This document shows, in pieces, positions 16,727-24,635 of a stretch of 42,649 nucleotides of DNA (position 1 is the stretch's first letter; each line of letters begins with the position of its first letter). The stretch spans positions 2,814,837 to 2,857,485 of the forward strand of contig NZ_LIGG01000001.1 in NCBI RefSeq assembly GCF_001273925.1. The letters run 5' to 3'. The notes below the pieces were generated by a model. The model worked only from the letters and a program-made list of their open reading frames with translations. It did no database searches and was not told the DNA's origin. The DNA is from Bacillus sp. FJAT-27251 (GTDB taxonomy: Bacteria > Bacillota > Bacilli > Bacillales > Cytobacillaceae). The translations under genes and the position numbers were made by a program.

Positions 16727-16945
16727 TTATTTCGCTTTGTGGGTCTTTACCAAAATACCATATAAAACAATCCCCATTAAGGTGCCGTAGAACAGATAAA
16801 AAACAGCGAAGCTATAAGGTATCATCAAGCCAATAAGGAAAGTTACTATTAATCCTAAAATGACTTTCTTACTCCATTCATAGACCAGATATCCTAAATA
16901 ACCACTTAACCCACCCGTAATAGATATCAATAAAATTGCAAGCAT
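16727..16945 (-). CDS. small membrane protein, unknown (72 aa)
   Basis: A very hydrophobic protein with three likely membrane helices (LAILLISITGGLSGYLGYLV, VILGLIVTFLIGLMIP, YSFAVFYLFYGTLMGIVLYG) and a basic end (KTHKAK). The start is set at ATG 16945, which has GGTGG 8 bases upstream; the frame continues to a TTG at 16972 without a ribosome site. No family is recognised. It is a single gene with its own terminator. Confidence 0.55.
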   Translation of the reverse strand: MLAILLISITGGLSGYLGYLVYEWSKKVILGLIVTFLIGLMIPYSFAVFYLFYGTLMGIVLYGILVKTHKAK

Positions 16946-17155
16946 AGGCATAACCACCGTAAATGTTGCCAAATTTTAAAAATGGAATTGTATAAATTTG
17001 GGATATGTTTTTTATCTTACCGTATGGGCTTTTAAATAAATAGACTTGGCTGAAAAATTTTCACCTTGAGTCCATTTGTAATACAAACGAGTTTATTGAG
17101 AATGGTAGAATGATAAACTGAAATTTAAATAATTTTGCTACAACCGAAATTAGGA

Positions 17156-17284
17156 ACTACATAAAATAGAAAAAAGTAACCGCCCGGCTCCCTACTAAAG
17201 GGAAAGGCGGTTACTTTTTTCATTCCACTTATATATGTTAGTCAACCGTACTTCTGGTGTCATGCAGTTCTGTGACTGAGCGTA
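17156..17284. repeat. hairpin repeat flanking the TnpB element, copy A
   Basis: About 125 bases similar to 19466-19608. It holds a hairpin AAAGTAACCGCC/GGCGGTTACTTT (17173-17184 and 17206-17217) with T residues, then a shared tail (ATTCCACTTATAT..GTCA.CCGTACTTC) ending in a TGACTGAGCGT motif. The hairpin can act as a terminator in both directions. The stretch from 16973 to 17155 has no recognised gene. Confidence 0.75.
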
Positions 17285-17363
17285 ACAGGGATCGGTCAAT
17301 TTTTATATTACAGAACTTCCGAACAAGAAAGCCCACCTCCTTTAGGGGTGGGATGATCGTGAG

Positions 17364-17408
17364 GTCGAACAAGGTATGTCTTCTGACCTATCAATTGTTC
17401 GACTTTTT
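17364..17408 (+). terminator. hairpin with T tract before tnpB
   Basis: GTCGAACAA (17364-17372) pairs perfectly with TTGTTCGAC (17395-17403), followed by five T. It lies inside the element just before tnpB and would block read-through from outside. Confidence 0.7.
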
Positions 17409-17464
17409 GCTTTGCGAATGTATGTTCGTTTTGGTAAAATAGGTATATAGGGGAGGTGAATCCT

Positions 17465-18805
17465 TTGGCTAGAGCAAAAACTCCAAGTTATGTTTTAACG
17501 CTGAAACTAAATATAGAACCATTCCAAAAACACAAGTTGGCCAAGAGGTTCGAAATAGCAAGGAACATGTATAATGCTTGCTTGGGAGAACTATATAAAA
17601 GATACAAAACACTTAAGCAGTCGAAAAGATATAAAAGTATTTGTAAAATGGAAAAGGGAAAACAAAGAAACAAGCTCTTCTCAGCTTTGAATAAGGAGTT
17701 CGGTTTAGCCGAGTATTCACTACATGAATTTGTTAGACCTATGCAACATCATTTTAAACATTATATAGACGCATTCACTAGCCAAAAAATCGCTACAAGA
17801 GCCTTTAGGGCTTTTGAAAAATTAATGTATAAGCAAGGAAAAAAGATTCGATTTAAAAGGGATGGTGAAATATATTCTGTCGAAGGCAAATCGAATGCAA
17901 CCGGCATTCGATATAAAGACGGCAATGTCGTCTGGAACGGGATGGTCCTTCGAACAGTCGTAAAGAAGAAGGATGCCTATGCTCACCTGGCCTTAAAAGA
18001 TAAAGTAAAGTTTGTAAGGATCAAAAGAGAATGGCTCAAGAATAAATGGGTCTACTACACACAATTGATTCTAGAAGGTGTACCTCCCATTAAGTACGAT
18101 TCAGGAGGAGTAAAAGACAGGAAGCCTATTGAAAAAAGAGTGGGGATCGACATAGGAACATCGACTGTGGCCATTTGCTCTGAAAGCAAAGTCATCTTAA
18201 CCGAACTGGCACCAAGCGTTGTGGATTTAGGGAAGAAGATAAGAAAGATTCAAAGAGCCATGGACCGAAGCAAAAGAACGTCAAATCCGTTAAAGTTCAA
18301 GAAAGACGGAACCATTAATCCTAACAACAAAGATAAGTGGACATTTTCAAAACGGTATCTCAAAAAGAAATACCAACTAAAAGAATGTCAAAGGTTTAAT
18401 AAGGTAAAGCGAAAACAGGATCACGAAATGCTTTCAAATCTTATTCTTTCTCTTGGCTCCGATATTTTTGTAGAAACTATGAGCTTTAAAGGCCTTCAAA
18501 GAAGAAATAAAGAAACAACGGTCAATAAGCAAGGCAAATTCAATAAAAAGAAAAGATTCGGAAGAACCATTAGCCAGCACGCACCTTCCATGTTCCTGGA
18601 TATATTAAATCGAAAGCTCGGATATATGGGCAAAGAACTGAAAAAGGTAAATACACATCGTATCAAAGCAAGCCAGTACAATCATTTCACTAATACTTAC
18701 CATAAGAAGAGCCTTCATCAAAGGTGGAATGACTTTGGCTTTTGCAGAATTCAACGTGATTTATACTCCGCATTCCTGCTAATGAATTGCAAGGATAGTT
18801 TGTAA
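17465..18805 (+). CDS. tnpB: TnpB RNA-guided nuclease, shortened by an in-frame stop (446 aa)
   Basis: TnpB is an omega-RNA-guided DNA nuclease, the ancestor of Cas12. TTG at 17465 is chosen because GGGGAGG lies 8 bases upstream; GTG at 17456 overlaps that site. The RuvC residues are in place: Asp229 (VGIDIGTSTVA), Glu337 (FVETMSFKGL) and Asp432 (QRDLYSAFL). No CxxC pairs of a zinc ribbon are seen between the last two motifs; this appears to be a ribbon-less subgroup. A TAA at 18803 cuts the protein, yet the same frame continues for 37 codons (beginning ELDQVLCDQTFEHF) to a normal stop at 18919, typical TnpB tail sequence. The nuclease core is complete, so activity is not excluded. Confidence 0.85.
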   Translation: MARAKTPSYVLTLKLNIEPFQKHKLAKRFEIARNMYNACLGELYKRYKTLKQSKRYKSICKMEKGKQRNKLFSALNKEFGLAEYSLHEFVRPMQHHFKHYIDAFTSQKIATRAFRAFEKLMYKQGKKIRFKRDGEIYSVEGKSNATGIRYKDGNVVWNGMVLRTVVKKKDAYAHLALKDKVKFVRIKREWLKNKWVYYTQLILEGVPPIKYDSGGVKDRKPIEKRVGIDIGTSTVAICSESKVILTELAPSVVDLGKKIRKIQRAMDRSKRTSNPLKFKKDGTINPNNKDKWTFSKRYLKKKYQLKECQRFNKVKRKQDHEMLSNLILSLGSDIFVETMSFKGLQRRNKETTVNKQGKFNKKKRFGRTISQHAPSMFLDILNRKLGYMGKELKKVNTHRIKASQYNHFTNTYHKKSLHQRWNDFGFCRIQRDLYSAFLLMNCKDSL

Positions 18806-18919
18806 GAGTTAGACCAAGTATTATGTGACCAAACGTTTGAACACTTCAAGTCGCTGCATGATACAGAGATCCAAAGGTTAAAAATAAAAGGGAAAACACC
18901 CATCAGTATGGGGGTATAA

Positions 18920-19113
18920 ACGATACACTCGGTTTAGGTACGAGCCGAAACAATCGCGAATAGAAACAATGGTTTCTTTGATTGTAGAAGTCTAATTGAA
19001 CATACATCAGTTCCTATATGTTGTAACTCGAAGAGAAAGGAAGCTTTAAGTGAGAGTATGGGAGAAGTGTATAAGTAAATTAGAACCCCACTCCTTTAGG
19101 GGTGGGAGTATCA
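18920..19113 (+). ncRNA. candidate omega-RNA region of the TnpB element
   Basis: In TnpB elements the guide RNA scaffold comes from the 3' part of tnpB and the right end, and the guide is read from the flank after the tip. Here 18920-19113 lies between the original tnpB stop and the right end and finishes with the hairpin at 19087-19106, followed by GTATCA. The 5' border may lie inside tnpB. By this logic the guide would be the bases after about 19113. Confidence 0.4.
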
Positions 19114-19116
19114 GCT

Positions 19117-19238
19117 GTCTCATGTGTATATTGGGTGCAAAAGTAGTGCCGATTAAGTACACGCCGGGAATCTTTATGGGGTGCTTTGCCACGTTTGCAG
19201 CGAATGGCGACTGGTTCACTCTGTTGCTATCTTTATGA
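19117..19238 (+). pseudogene. possible remnant of a small membrane protein gene
   Basis: Just past the element the frame reads a protein-like run (GAKVVPIKYTPGIFMGCFAT, then FAANGDWFTLLLSL) to a TGA at 19236-19238, but no start or upstream part of a gene is found. It may be the C-terminal end of a multi-helix protein whose front was lost when the element or the flanking repeats arrived. It vaguely recalls DUF1097-type ends; that is a guess. Confidence 0.3.
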
Positions 19239-19364
19239 TGTGGGGGCGTTCTCGGATTCTCATGTACTAAACTTGGAGAAATTTTTTCTTTTTGGGGTCA
19301 GAGGTTTTTACCAAAACATGACAAAATGGTAACGAATAAGGTGAAGCCTTGAAGATAGAGAAAG

Positions 19365-19405
19365 GGGGACAAGCCAGTGGGGTCTGAACCCCGCTTGCTG
19401 TCCCC
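19365..19405. repeat. GGGGACA/TGTCCCC hairpin
   Basis: GGGGACA (19365-19371) pairs with TGTCCCC (19399-19405), and an inner GGGG pairs with CCCC, leaving a mismatched middle. It is related in sequence to the hairpins at 1940 and 16595. The surrounding 19239-19465 has no recognised gene. Confidence 0.5.
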
Positions 19406-19465
19406 TGAGTTTCTCGAGGTTTGTAGATTCCAAATTTAATCCATTTTACTATTATCGAATTTTCA

Positions 19466-19608
19466 CTATATAAAATAAAAAAAGTAACCACCCTACTCCC
19501 GACTAAAGGTAAAAGGGTGGTTACTTTTTTTATTCCAGCTTATATTTTTTTAGGTCAGCCGTACTTCTTGCGGCATGTAGTTGTGTGACTGAGCGTGACA
19601 TCGCTTGA
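19466..19608. repeat. hairpin repeat flanking the TnpB element, copy B
   Basis: Second copy of the repeat at 17156-17284, in the same orientation. The hairpin AAAGTAACCACCC/GGGTGGTTACTTT (19481-19493 and 19515-19527) has compensating changes against copy A (both arms changed), which suggests the pairing is maintained. The tail again ends in TGACTGAGCGT. It can also terminate the leftward operon that ends at 19676. Confidence 0.75.
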
Positions 19609-19675
19609 TAACGGTTATTTTTACCTATGTTTTACAAGAAAGAATTTTATAAAAGTTTAATAATTTTTGTCTCAT

Positions 19676-21031
19676 CTATCCAACTTTGTTCTGATTGTCC
19701 GCAACTGCTGGATCGGCGCTTTCATTCCGGTAATGGGCATGCTTTTCTTGCACGAACAAAATGGCGATTCCCCCTAGGACCGCGGCCAGGGCGATGAAGC
19801 TGAAGTTGAGCTGCGGAGTCAGGTTCATCGTTAACAGGATGCCGACGAAGGTCGGGGCGAAAATTCCGCCAATCCGTCCGAAGGCCATCGCTGCTCCGAC
19901 TCCAGTGGAACGCATCGAAGGCGGGTAATATTGAGACACGAAGGCGTTGCTTATATTTTGGACCCCGACCGAAGCGGCGCCAATCATGCCAATCAACAGA
20001 TAAGCAAGGAAAACATTTTGAGTCAGGCCAATAAAGGAAAGAGCAATCGCCCCTAAAAAGTAAAGCGGGACCATCACTTTTTTAAAGCCCCATTTATCAG
20101 TTAACCGTCCAAATACGATGGTTCCGACAATGGCACCGACATTCAAAAAGGCTACAAAGACCAAGCTGGAGCCAAGACTATATCCAGCTTCAATCATTAA
20201 TTTTGGCAGCCACGTATTCATCGCATAGATAAGGACAAAGCAGGAGAAACACGAGATCCAGAACATAATGGTGCTAAGCGCACGTCCTTTTTCAAACAGT
20301 TTTACAAGGGGAGAGCCAGGCTCCATTGCTGCCGGTTTTTCAAATGTTACGCTCCTGCCAAGCTTTAGTGCAGGATTCAATTTGTTAAGGATGTTTTTTG
20401 TTTCTTCTTCTCTTCCTTTTGATAAAAGAAAATTGGCAGACTCCGGCAGGCTTTTTGCAATGAATGGAACAAGCAATAAAGGCAATCCGCCAATTAAAAA
20501 AATCGGTTTCCACCCCATTACAGGCAGGATCGATTTGCTTAAAAGGGCAGCGGCAATCGCTCCGATGGAATAACCGCAGAAAATGAAGGAAACCATTGCC
20601 GCTCTAATCTTTTTCGGAGCATACTCCGTTGATAGTGCAATCACATTTGGCATGACACCGCCAAGGCCAAGCCCGGCGATGACCCGAAAGATCGTAAATA
20701 TAACCGGTCCCGCTGCAAAAGCAGAAAGCGCAGTGAAAAGGCTGAAAATAACGGTACATACGATGATGACTCTTTTTCGTCCCAGCCGATCCGCCAATAG
20801 TCCAAAAATAACCGCACCAATGGCTGTTCCAGCCGCTGTGTAACTCCCAATCGCCCCGGCTGTGACAGGGGAGATGCCCCACTCTTCCATTAGAGACGGA
20901 ACCACGCTTCCATAGATGACCACATCGTAGCCGTCCATTAAAATGATAAAAAAGCACCAAAAAATGATTGAAAAATGGAAAGAGCCAAATTTGCTGTTAT
21001 CAATGGTTTGACCTGCTTGTACTACATTCAT
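19676..21031 (-). CDS. MFS transporter, aromatic acid:H+ symporter (AAHS) type (451 aa)
   Basis: Twelve membrane helices. The AAHS signature MDGYDVVIYGSVVPSL lies in helix 1 (about residues 32-47), and the loop after helix 2 reads ADRLGRKR; the helix 4-5 region has GLGLGGVMPNVIAL and the later half carries FGRLTDKWGFKKV. This family takes up benzoate-like and hydroxybenzoate-like acids with protons. The ATG at 21031 has GGGGTGGGA just upstream. It is the last gene of a leftward group with a Dabb protein and an FAD monooxygenase, which fits uptake of a compound that the monooxygenase hydroxylates. The 93-base gap before it may hold its own promoter. Confidence 0.85.
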   Translation of the reverse strand: MNVVQAGQTIDNSKFGSFHFSIIFWCFFIILMDGYDVVIYGSVVPSLMEEWGISPVTAGAIGSYTAAGTAIGAVIFGLLADRLGRKRVIIVCTVIFSLFTALSAFAAGPVIFTIFRVIAGLGLGGVMPNVIALSTEYAPKKIRAAMVSFIFCGYSIGAIAAALLSKSILPVMGWKPIFLIGGLPLLLVPFIAKSLPESANFLLSKGREEETKNILNKLNPALKLGRSVTFEKPAAMEPGSPLVKLFEKGRALSTIMFWISCFSCFVLIYAMNTWLPKLMIEAGYSLGSSLVFVAFLNVGAIVGTIVFGRLTDKWGFKKVMVPLYFLGAIALSFIGLTQNVFLAYLLIGMIGAASVGVQNISNAFVSQYYPPSMRSTGVGAAMAFGRIGGIFAPTFVGILLTMNLTPQLNFSFIALAAVLGGIAILFVQEKHAHYRNESADPAVADNQNKVG

Positions 21032-21124
21032 TTTATCCCACCCCTAGGTATATGGTGCAAAAGTGCATAAATGCTAAAACGCCGCAACGCGTTTACGCAC
21101 TAAAGTTATAACATAAAAAAATGG

Positions 21125-21418
21125 CTAAATTTCAAAATCAACAATGATGCTGTCTTCTAGGCCAATTTCCTTTAAATAGGCGACAATTTCCTGGTGTGCA
21201 GGATGTGGGCCATAGTTTTCCAATGCGTCCCGATCCTGAAAGCGGACGGTCAATCCGACCTCATAGCCCTGGCTTCTGGCTGAAAAATTAAAGCCCTGGT
21301 TGATATCGATGATTCCCGGAATTTTTTCTTTCAGCAGAAGGGTTCTGGAGATTAATTCTTCCTTCTGTTCCTGTGTTGTATCTAGTGAAAATTTTATCAA
21401 GACAATATGTTCAATCAA
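21125..21418 (-). CDS. Dabb-family protein (stress-responsive alpha/beta barrel, 97 aa)
   Basis: A single Dabb domain fills the protein: the opening IEHIVLIKFSLDTTQEQKEE, the central IPGIIDINQGFNFSARSQGY and the ending LENYGPHPAHQEIVAYLKEI are typical. Dabb proteins dimerise into ferredoxin-like barrels; some act on or bind aromatic or polyketide compounds, while many are of unknown function. TTG at 21418 has GAGGTG upstream. It is 10 bases after the monooxygenase gene, so the two are in one operon, and a role on the product of that enzyme is plausible. Confidence 0.85.
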   Translation of the reverse strand: MIEHIVLIKFSLDTTQEQKEELISRTLLLKEKIPGIIDINQGFNFSARSQGYEVGLTVRFQDRDALENYGPHPAHQEIVAYLKEIGLEDSIIVDFEI

Positions 21419-21428
21419 TTGGGCACCT

Positions 21429-22673
21429 CTATTTCTGATTCAGTGATTCGCGGTCGAAACCGGCAATCTTCTTGTATTTGTTGGCAATATCCTCTAGCTC
21501 CTGACGGGAAATGACCTCATCCAGGTTTTCAAAGCCGTTCGGTGCCCGCTCTTCGACAATCTGCATGACAACTTCAGGTCCATTTTTCCGATTCGTATAA
21601 ACAATGTTAGCTGTCGGCTCAAGCCTTGCTTGTTCGTAAGCTTTTAAAACCTGTTCCGCACCTGATTGTTTTAAAATCTCTTCCCCTAATGCATCGGCAT
21701 CAAGGATGGCCTGTGATGCACCGTTTGATCCGATTGGATACATGGGGTGAGCCGCATCTCCCAGTAAGGTTACCCGGCCATAGGTCCATTGTGTTAGCGG
21801 GTCACGGTCCACCATTGGGAATTCATAAACCGCCTCTGTTTGTTCAATGAGCTGTGGGACATTGAGCCAGCCAAAATTCCAGTTCGCAAAAGCAGGGGCA
21901 AACTTATTTTTATCAATTTCCTTATTCCAGTCTGCCCGGGAAGGCATGTCTTCAATGGTCAGTTCGGCAATCCAGTTGATCAGTGACGTTCCGTTTGCGG
22001 CTGCATCTGGACAAACAGGGTAGGCAACAAATTTTTGATCCTGAAATCCAGCCATAATCATGGATTTTCCCGTTAGGAAAGGAGTCGATTCGGTGATTCC
22101 CCGCCATAAAATCCGGCCACTGTATTTTGGCAAACCTTCATTAGGATAGTAGAATTTACGAACAGTCGAATGAATCCCATCGGCTGCAATCAAGACATCT
22201 GCTGAATAAGATCCAATATGTTCCCCCGTTTTTTTATTTTCAAAATGGGCCAGTACGGAATCATCATCCTGTTGAAAGGAGAGGAGATGGTGGCCCGTCA
22301 ACACCGCGTCTTCGCCAAGCTGTTCCTTAACCGTCTTTAGCAGCAGCATTTGCAGACGTCCCCGGTGGATCGAATATTGCGGCCAGCGGTAACCGGCATG
22401 TACTCCACGGTCCTCCTGCCAAATTTGGCTGCCAAATTTGTTTACATAAATGAGCTCTCTTGTTGGCAAGCCCGTTTTTCTAAGCTCGTCCGACAAACCA
22501 AGCTCCGTTAACACTCTTACGGCATGGGGCAGCAGATTGATTCCAACCCCGAGCGCTTTAATGGTTTCTACACTTTCAAAGACACGCACTGACACGCCAA
22601 CGCGGTGAAGTTTGAGAGCAGTCACAAGCCCGCCAATTCCACCGCCAACGATCATGGCTGATTTAATAGACAA
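21429..22673 (-). CDS. FAD-dependent monooxygenase (414 aa)
   Basis: A class A flavoprotein monooxygenase. The FAD dinucleotide site is MIVGGGIGGLVTALKLHRVG at the N-terminus; the DG motif is ADVLIAADGIHSTVR near the middle; the second FAD motif is VTLLGDAAHPMYPIGSNGAS. The closest characterised type by pattern is PhzS/salicylate-hydroxylase-like. TTG at 22673 is chosen because GGAGGG lies 7 bases upstream; the ATG at 22688 sits on that ribosome site. It is the first gene of the operon with Dabb and the AAHS transporter. The substrate is probably an aromatic or heterocyclic acid. The upstream gap (22674-22958) has a CCTGTCACGACCCG motif near 22745, related to the REP hairpins. Confidence 0.85.
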   Translation of the reverse strand: MSIKSAMIVGGGIGGLVTALKLHRVGVSVRVFESVETIKALGVGINLLPHAVRVLTELGLSDELRKTGLPTRELIYVNKFGSQIWQEDRGVHAGYRWPQYSIHRGRLQMLLLKTVKEQLGEDAVLTGHHLLSFQQDDDSVLAHFENKKTGEHIGSYSADVLIAADGIHSTVRKFYYPNEGLPKYSGRILWRGITESTPFLTGKSMIMAGFQDQKFVAYPVCPDAAANGTSLINWIAELTIEDMPSRADWNKEIDKNKFAPAFANWNFGWLNVPQLIEQTEAVYEFPMVDRDPLTQWTYGRVTLLGDAAHPMYPIGSNGASQAILDADALGEEILKQSGAEQVLKAYEQARLEPTANIVYTNRKNGPEVVMQIVEERAPNGFENLDEVISRQELEDIANKYKKIAGFDRESLNQK

Positions 22674-22958
22674 AACCCATCCCTCCATATGTGAACATTT
22701 TCTAACAATTCAACGTATTTAAAAATTATCCCACAAATATGAGAACCTGTCACGACCCGTTTTTCGGGCTTCTGTGGAGACAGAGGTTTCTTGTCTCTGC
22801 TGATCGCATTTTTGCCTATAAAGAGGTAGACTAGATTTATTGCTTCTTCAATTTTTTTCTCAGTTGAAGGAAATGGAGCGTTTTGCAAGAGATGTCATGC
22901 CAATCGTTGAGACTAAGCGTACGCAAAGAATAGAAAAATAAGAAATGGAGTGGCAACG

Positions 22959-23909
22959 ATGAGTAAAATATATGTAATCCATGAAAATGACGAGTGGACA
23001 CAGCATTTAGTGAAACGATTAGAGGAACTGGAACTTCCTTATGAATTATGGCATTTGGACCAAGGGATTGTTGACTTATCTGCTGAGCCGCCAGAAGGGA
23101 TCTTTTATAGTCGGATGAGTGCATCCTCTCATACGCGCAATCATCGATATGCACCAGAACTTACAAGTGCCGTGCTTGCTTGGCTTGAAGCACACGGAAG
23201 AAAAGTGTTTAACGGATCTCGCGCTCTGCAATTAGAAGTGAGTAAAGTTCAGCAATATCTCGAGTTAAATCGTTTTGGCGTGAAAACTCCAAAAACGGTC
23301 GCAGCTGTTGGGAAAGACCAAATTCGGGAAGCGGCAGCAAAATTTGAAGGCACGCCGTTTATCACGAAACATAACCGGGCTGGAAAAGGATTAGGAGTAC
23401 AATTATTTTATTCATTAGAGGCCTTAAATGAGTACTTGGATGGATCAACATTTGAAGAACCAGTTGATGGCATCACTTTAGTTCAGGAATACATTCAAGC
23501 TCCAGAGCCCTTTATCACTCGTTGTGAATTTGTAGGTGGAAAGTTTGTTTATGCCGTAAAAGTCGATACGTCAGAAGGCTTTGAACTATGTCCCGCAGAC
23601 GCATGCCAAATCGGTGACTTATTCTGCCCTGTAGGCGAGGAAGCTCCAACGAAACCAAAGTTCGAGATTATTGAACACTTCGCAGATCCAATTCTACAAA
23701 AATATGAACAGGTATTAGCTGCAAATGGTATTCAAATTGCAGGCATTGAATTCATTCGCAACCAGGCTGGAGAAATTTTCACTTATGACATTAACACGAA
23801 CACGAATTATAACTCTGATGCTGAGGAAGCCTCACAAAAATTCGGTATGCTAGAGCTAGCGAGGTTTTTAGGAAGCGAGCTGGAAAAGTTAGCTGGAGTT
23901 TCAGTATAA
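22959..23909 (+). CDS. ATP-grasp ligase, RimK/glutamate-ligase-like (316 aa)
   Basis: An ATP-grasp enzyme that would join a carboxylate to an amine using ATP. The N-terminal pre-ATP-grasp domain carries FYSRMSASSHTRNHRY; the ATP-binding core includes TPFITKHNRAGKGLGVQLF (phosphate-loop lysines) and VQEYIQ, and the metal-binding end reads GIEFIRNQAGEIFTYDINTN, where Glu and Asn bind Mg. It is close to RimK-type alpha-L-glutamate ligases in layout. ATG at 22959 has GGAG 8 bases upstream; a GTG at 22950 is also in frame. It is a single gene closed by a terminator. The substrate cannot be told from sequence or context. Confidence 0.8.
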   Translation: MSKIYVIHENDEWTQHLVKRLEELELPYELWHLDQGIVDLSAEPPEGIFYSRMSASSHTRNHRYAPELTSAVLAWLEAHGRKVFNGSRALQLEVSKVQQYLELNRFGVKTPKTVAAVGKDQIREAAAKFEGTPFITKHNRAGKGLGVQLFYSLEALNEYLDGSTFEEPVDGITLVQEYIQAPEPFITRCEFVGGKFVYAVKVDTSEGFELCPADACQIGDLFCPVGEEAPTKPKFEIIEHFADPILQKYEQVLAANGIQIAGIEFIRNQAGEIFTYDINTNTNYNSDAEEASQKFGMLELARFLGSELEKLAGVSV

Positions 23910-23930
23910 GGGAAGCATAATCAGTTAGGG

Positions 23931-23966
23931 AAAAACGGAGTTCCAAAGTATTGGAGCTCCGTTTTT
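23931..23966 (+). terminator. AAACGGAGTTCC hairpin terminator
   Basis: AAAAACGGAGTTCC (23931-23944) pairs with GGAGCTCCGTTTTT (23953-23966) with one G-T pair. An almost identical hairpin follows the xylanase gene at 40290. Confidence 0.85.
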
Positions 23967-24056
23967 CTGTTCTTTATTTGTTTTTGTCCCTGTCTTTATC
24001 GGATTAATCTATTTTGGTGGGCCTAATAGCCAAAAATGAGTTCATTTCTATGAATA

Positions 24057-24243
24057 TAATACTAGTACCAGCATTAAATAAATATTTAATGCTGGTGAGT
24101 GTCATTATAATGCTGGTTAGACGCGATTTAATGCCGGTAAGAGCAGAGATAATGCGAGTACTGGGATTATATAATGCTGGTAAGAGCAGAGATAATGCGA
24201 GTACTAGAATTATAGAGCAACTTAATACAAGTACTAGCATTAT
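24057..24243. repeat. half-site array, copy 2
   Basis: A leader (TTTTGGTGGGCCTAATAGCC, AAAAATGAGTTCATTTCTAT) precedes TAATACTAGTACCAGCATTA, then half-sites at about 24086, 24107 and 24128, then a palindrome (24149-24170), another half-site plus palindrome (24171-24214), and a final palindrome ending at 24243. In the first palindrome one arm is the reverse complement of the TAATGCTGGTA half-site, showing that the half-sites and palindromes are one motif. Confidence 0.85.
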
Positions 24244-24253
24244 AGCCTACCAA

Positions 24254-24282
24254 AGGCACCGGGACATATAATCCCGGTGCCT
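24254..24282. repeat. perfect AGGCACCGGGA hairpin after array copy 2
   Basis: AGGCACCGGGA (24254-24264) and TCCCGGTGCCT (24272-24282) form a perfect 11-base stem with a 7-base loop. The CCGGTGCCTG part is the same motif that closes array copies 3 and 4. Confidence 0.7.
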
Positions 24283-24350
24283 GCCCAAATCCCTGTGTCT
24301 GCCAAAATCAAATCCCCGTACCAATCACAACCCGACATTTGTCAATATGG

Positions 24351-24416
24351 TCCCTGCCACACCCCAAGAGTGTCGAGTACACTATAAATCCCGGAGGGTG
24401 ACAGGGACTTTTTTTG
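24351..24416 (+). repeat. REP hairpin variant with T run
   Basis: TCCCTGCCAC (24351-24360) pairs with GTGACAGGGA (24399-24408) and a T run follows. The stretch GTGTCGAGTACACTATAAATC in between matches the inside of the hairpin at 36263, so it is a diverged copy of that element. Confidence 0.65.
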
Positions 24417-24422
24417 GGGAAG

Positions 24423-24554
24423 GCAAAAAGGAATCTGGTAGAATATGTCGAAATTATAAGAGGATGGACAGTTAGAGGTGTAAAGCCGGATTCACCTGCT
24501 CTTGTCGGTATTATAGGTACGAACGAAGGATGTCTTTATGCACCAGTTTTATAA
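24423..24554 (+). pseudogene. possible 3' remnant of an unknown gene
   Basis: A protein-like frame of 43 codons without a start (containing VEIIRGWTVRGVKPDSPALV and ending in GCLYAPVL) runs from the REP hairpin to a TAA at 24552. It has no ribosome site, so it looks like the tail of a gene whose front was lost at the repeat. The family is not recognised; it may be chance. Confidence 0.3.
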
Positions 24555-24635
24555 CAATTGGATGAGTCGGACTAAAAGCCACAGGTTTTTTATTATTTAG
24601 TTTGACGATTAAAAATACCGCGAGGAGAATGTTTT

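Larger units (their letters stand above)
17325..19113 (+). mobile_element. IS1341-type (IS200/IS605 group) TnpB-only element
   Basis: The two ends share a 17-base sequence (CTCCTTTAGGGGTGGGA) inside imperfect hairpins, CCCACC/GGTGGG at 17332-17352 on the left and CCCAC/GTGGG at 19087-19106 on the right, as expected for subterminal palindromes of IS200/IS605 elements. Between them lie one tnpB gene and a long 3' untranslated part. No tnpA (Y1 transposase) is present, so movement would need a TnpA from elsewhere. Exact tips are uncertain by some bases; such elements do not duplicate target DNA. Confidence 0.85.

Noticed and set aside
17257-17442. Short plus-strand frame across the left end of the TnpB element
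   Set aside because: It crosses the end hairpin and a terminator hairpin and has no protein-like pattern.
17325-19113. Complete IS605 with tnpA
   Set aside because: No Y1 transposase frame is found on either strand near tnpB.
20583-20960. Frames on both strands within the AAHS transporter gene
   Set aside because: They are shadows of the long membrane protein gene, whose motifs are clear.
21060-21110. Cre-like site in front of the AAHS transporter gene
   Set aside because: A GTAAACGCGTT stretch is present, but too few consensus positions match.
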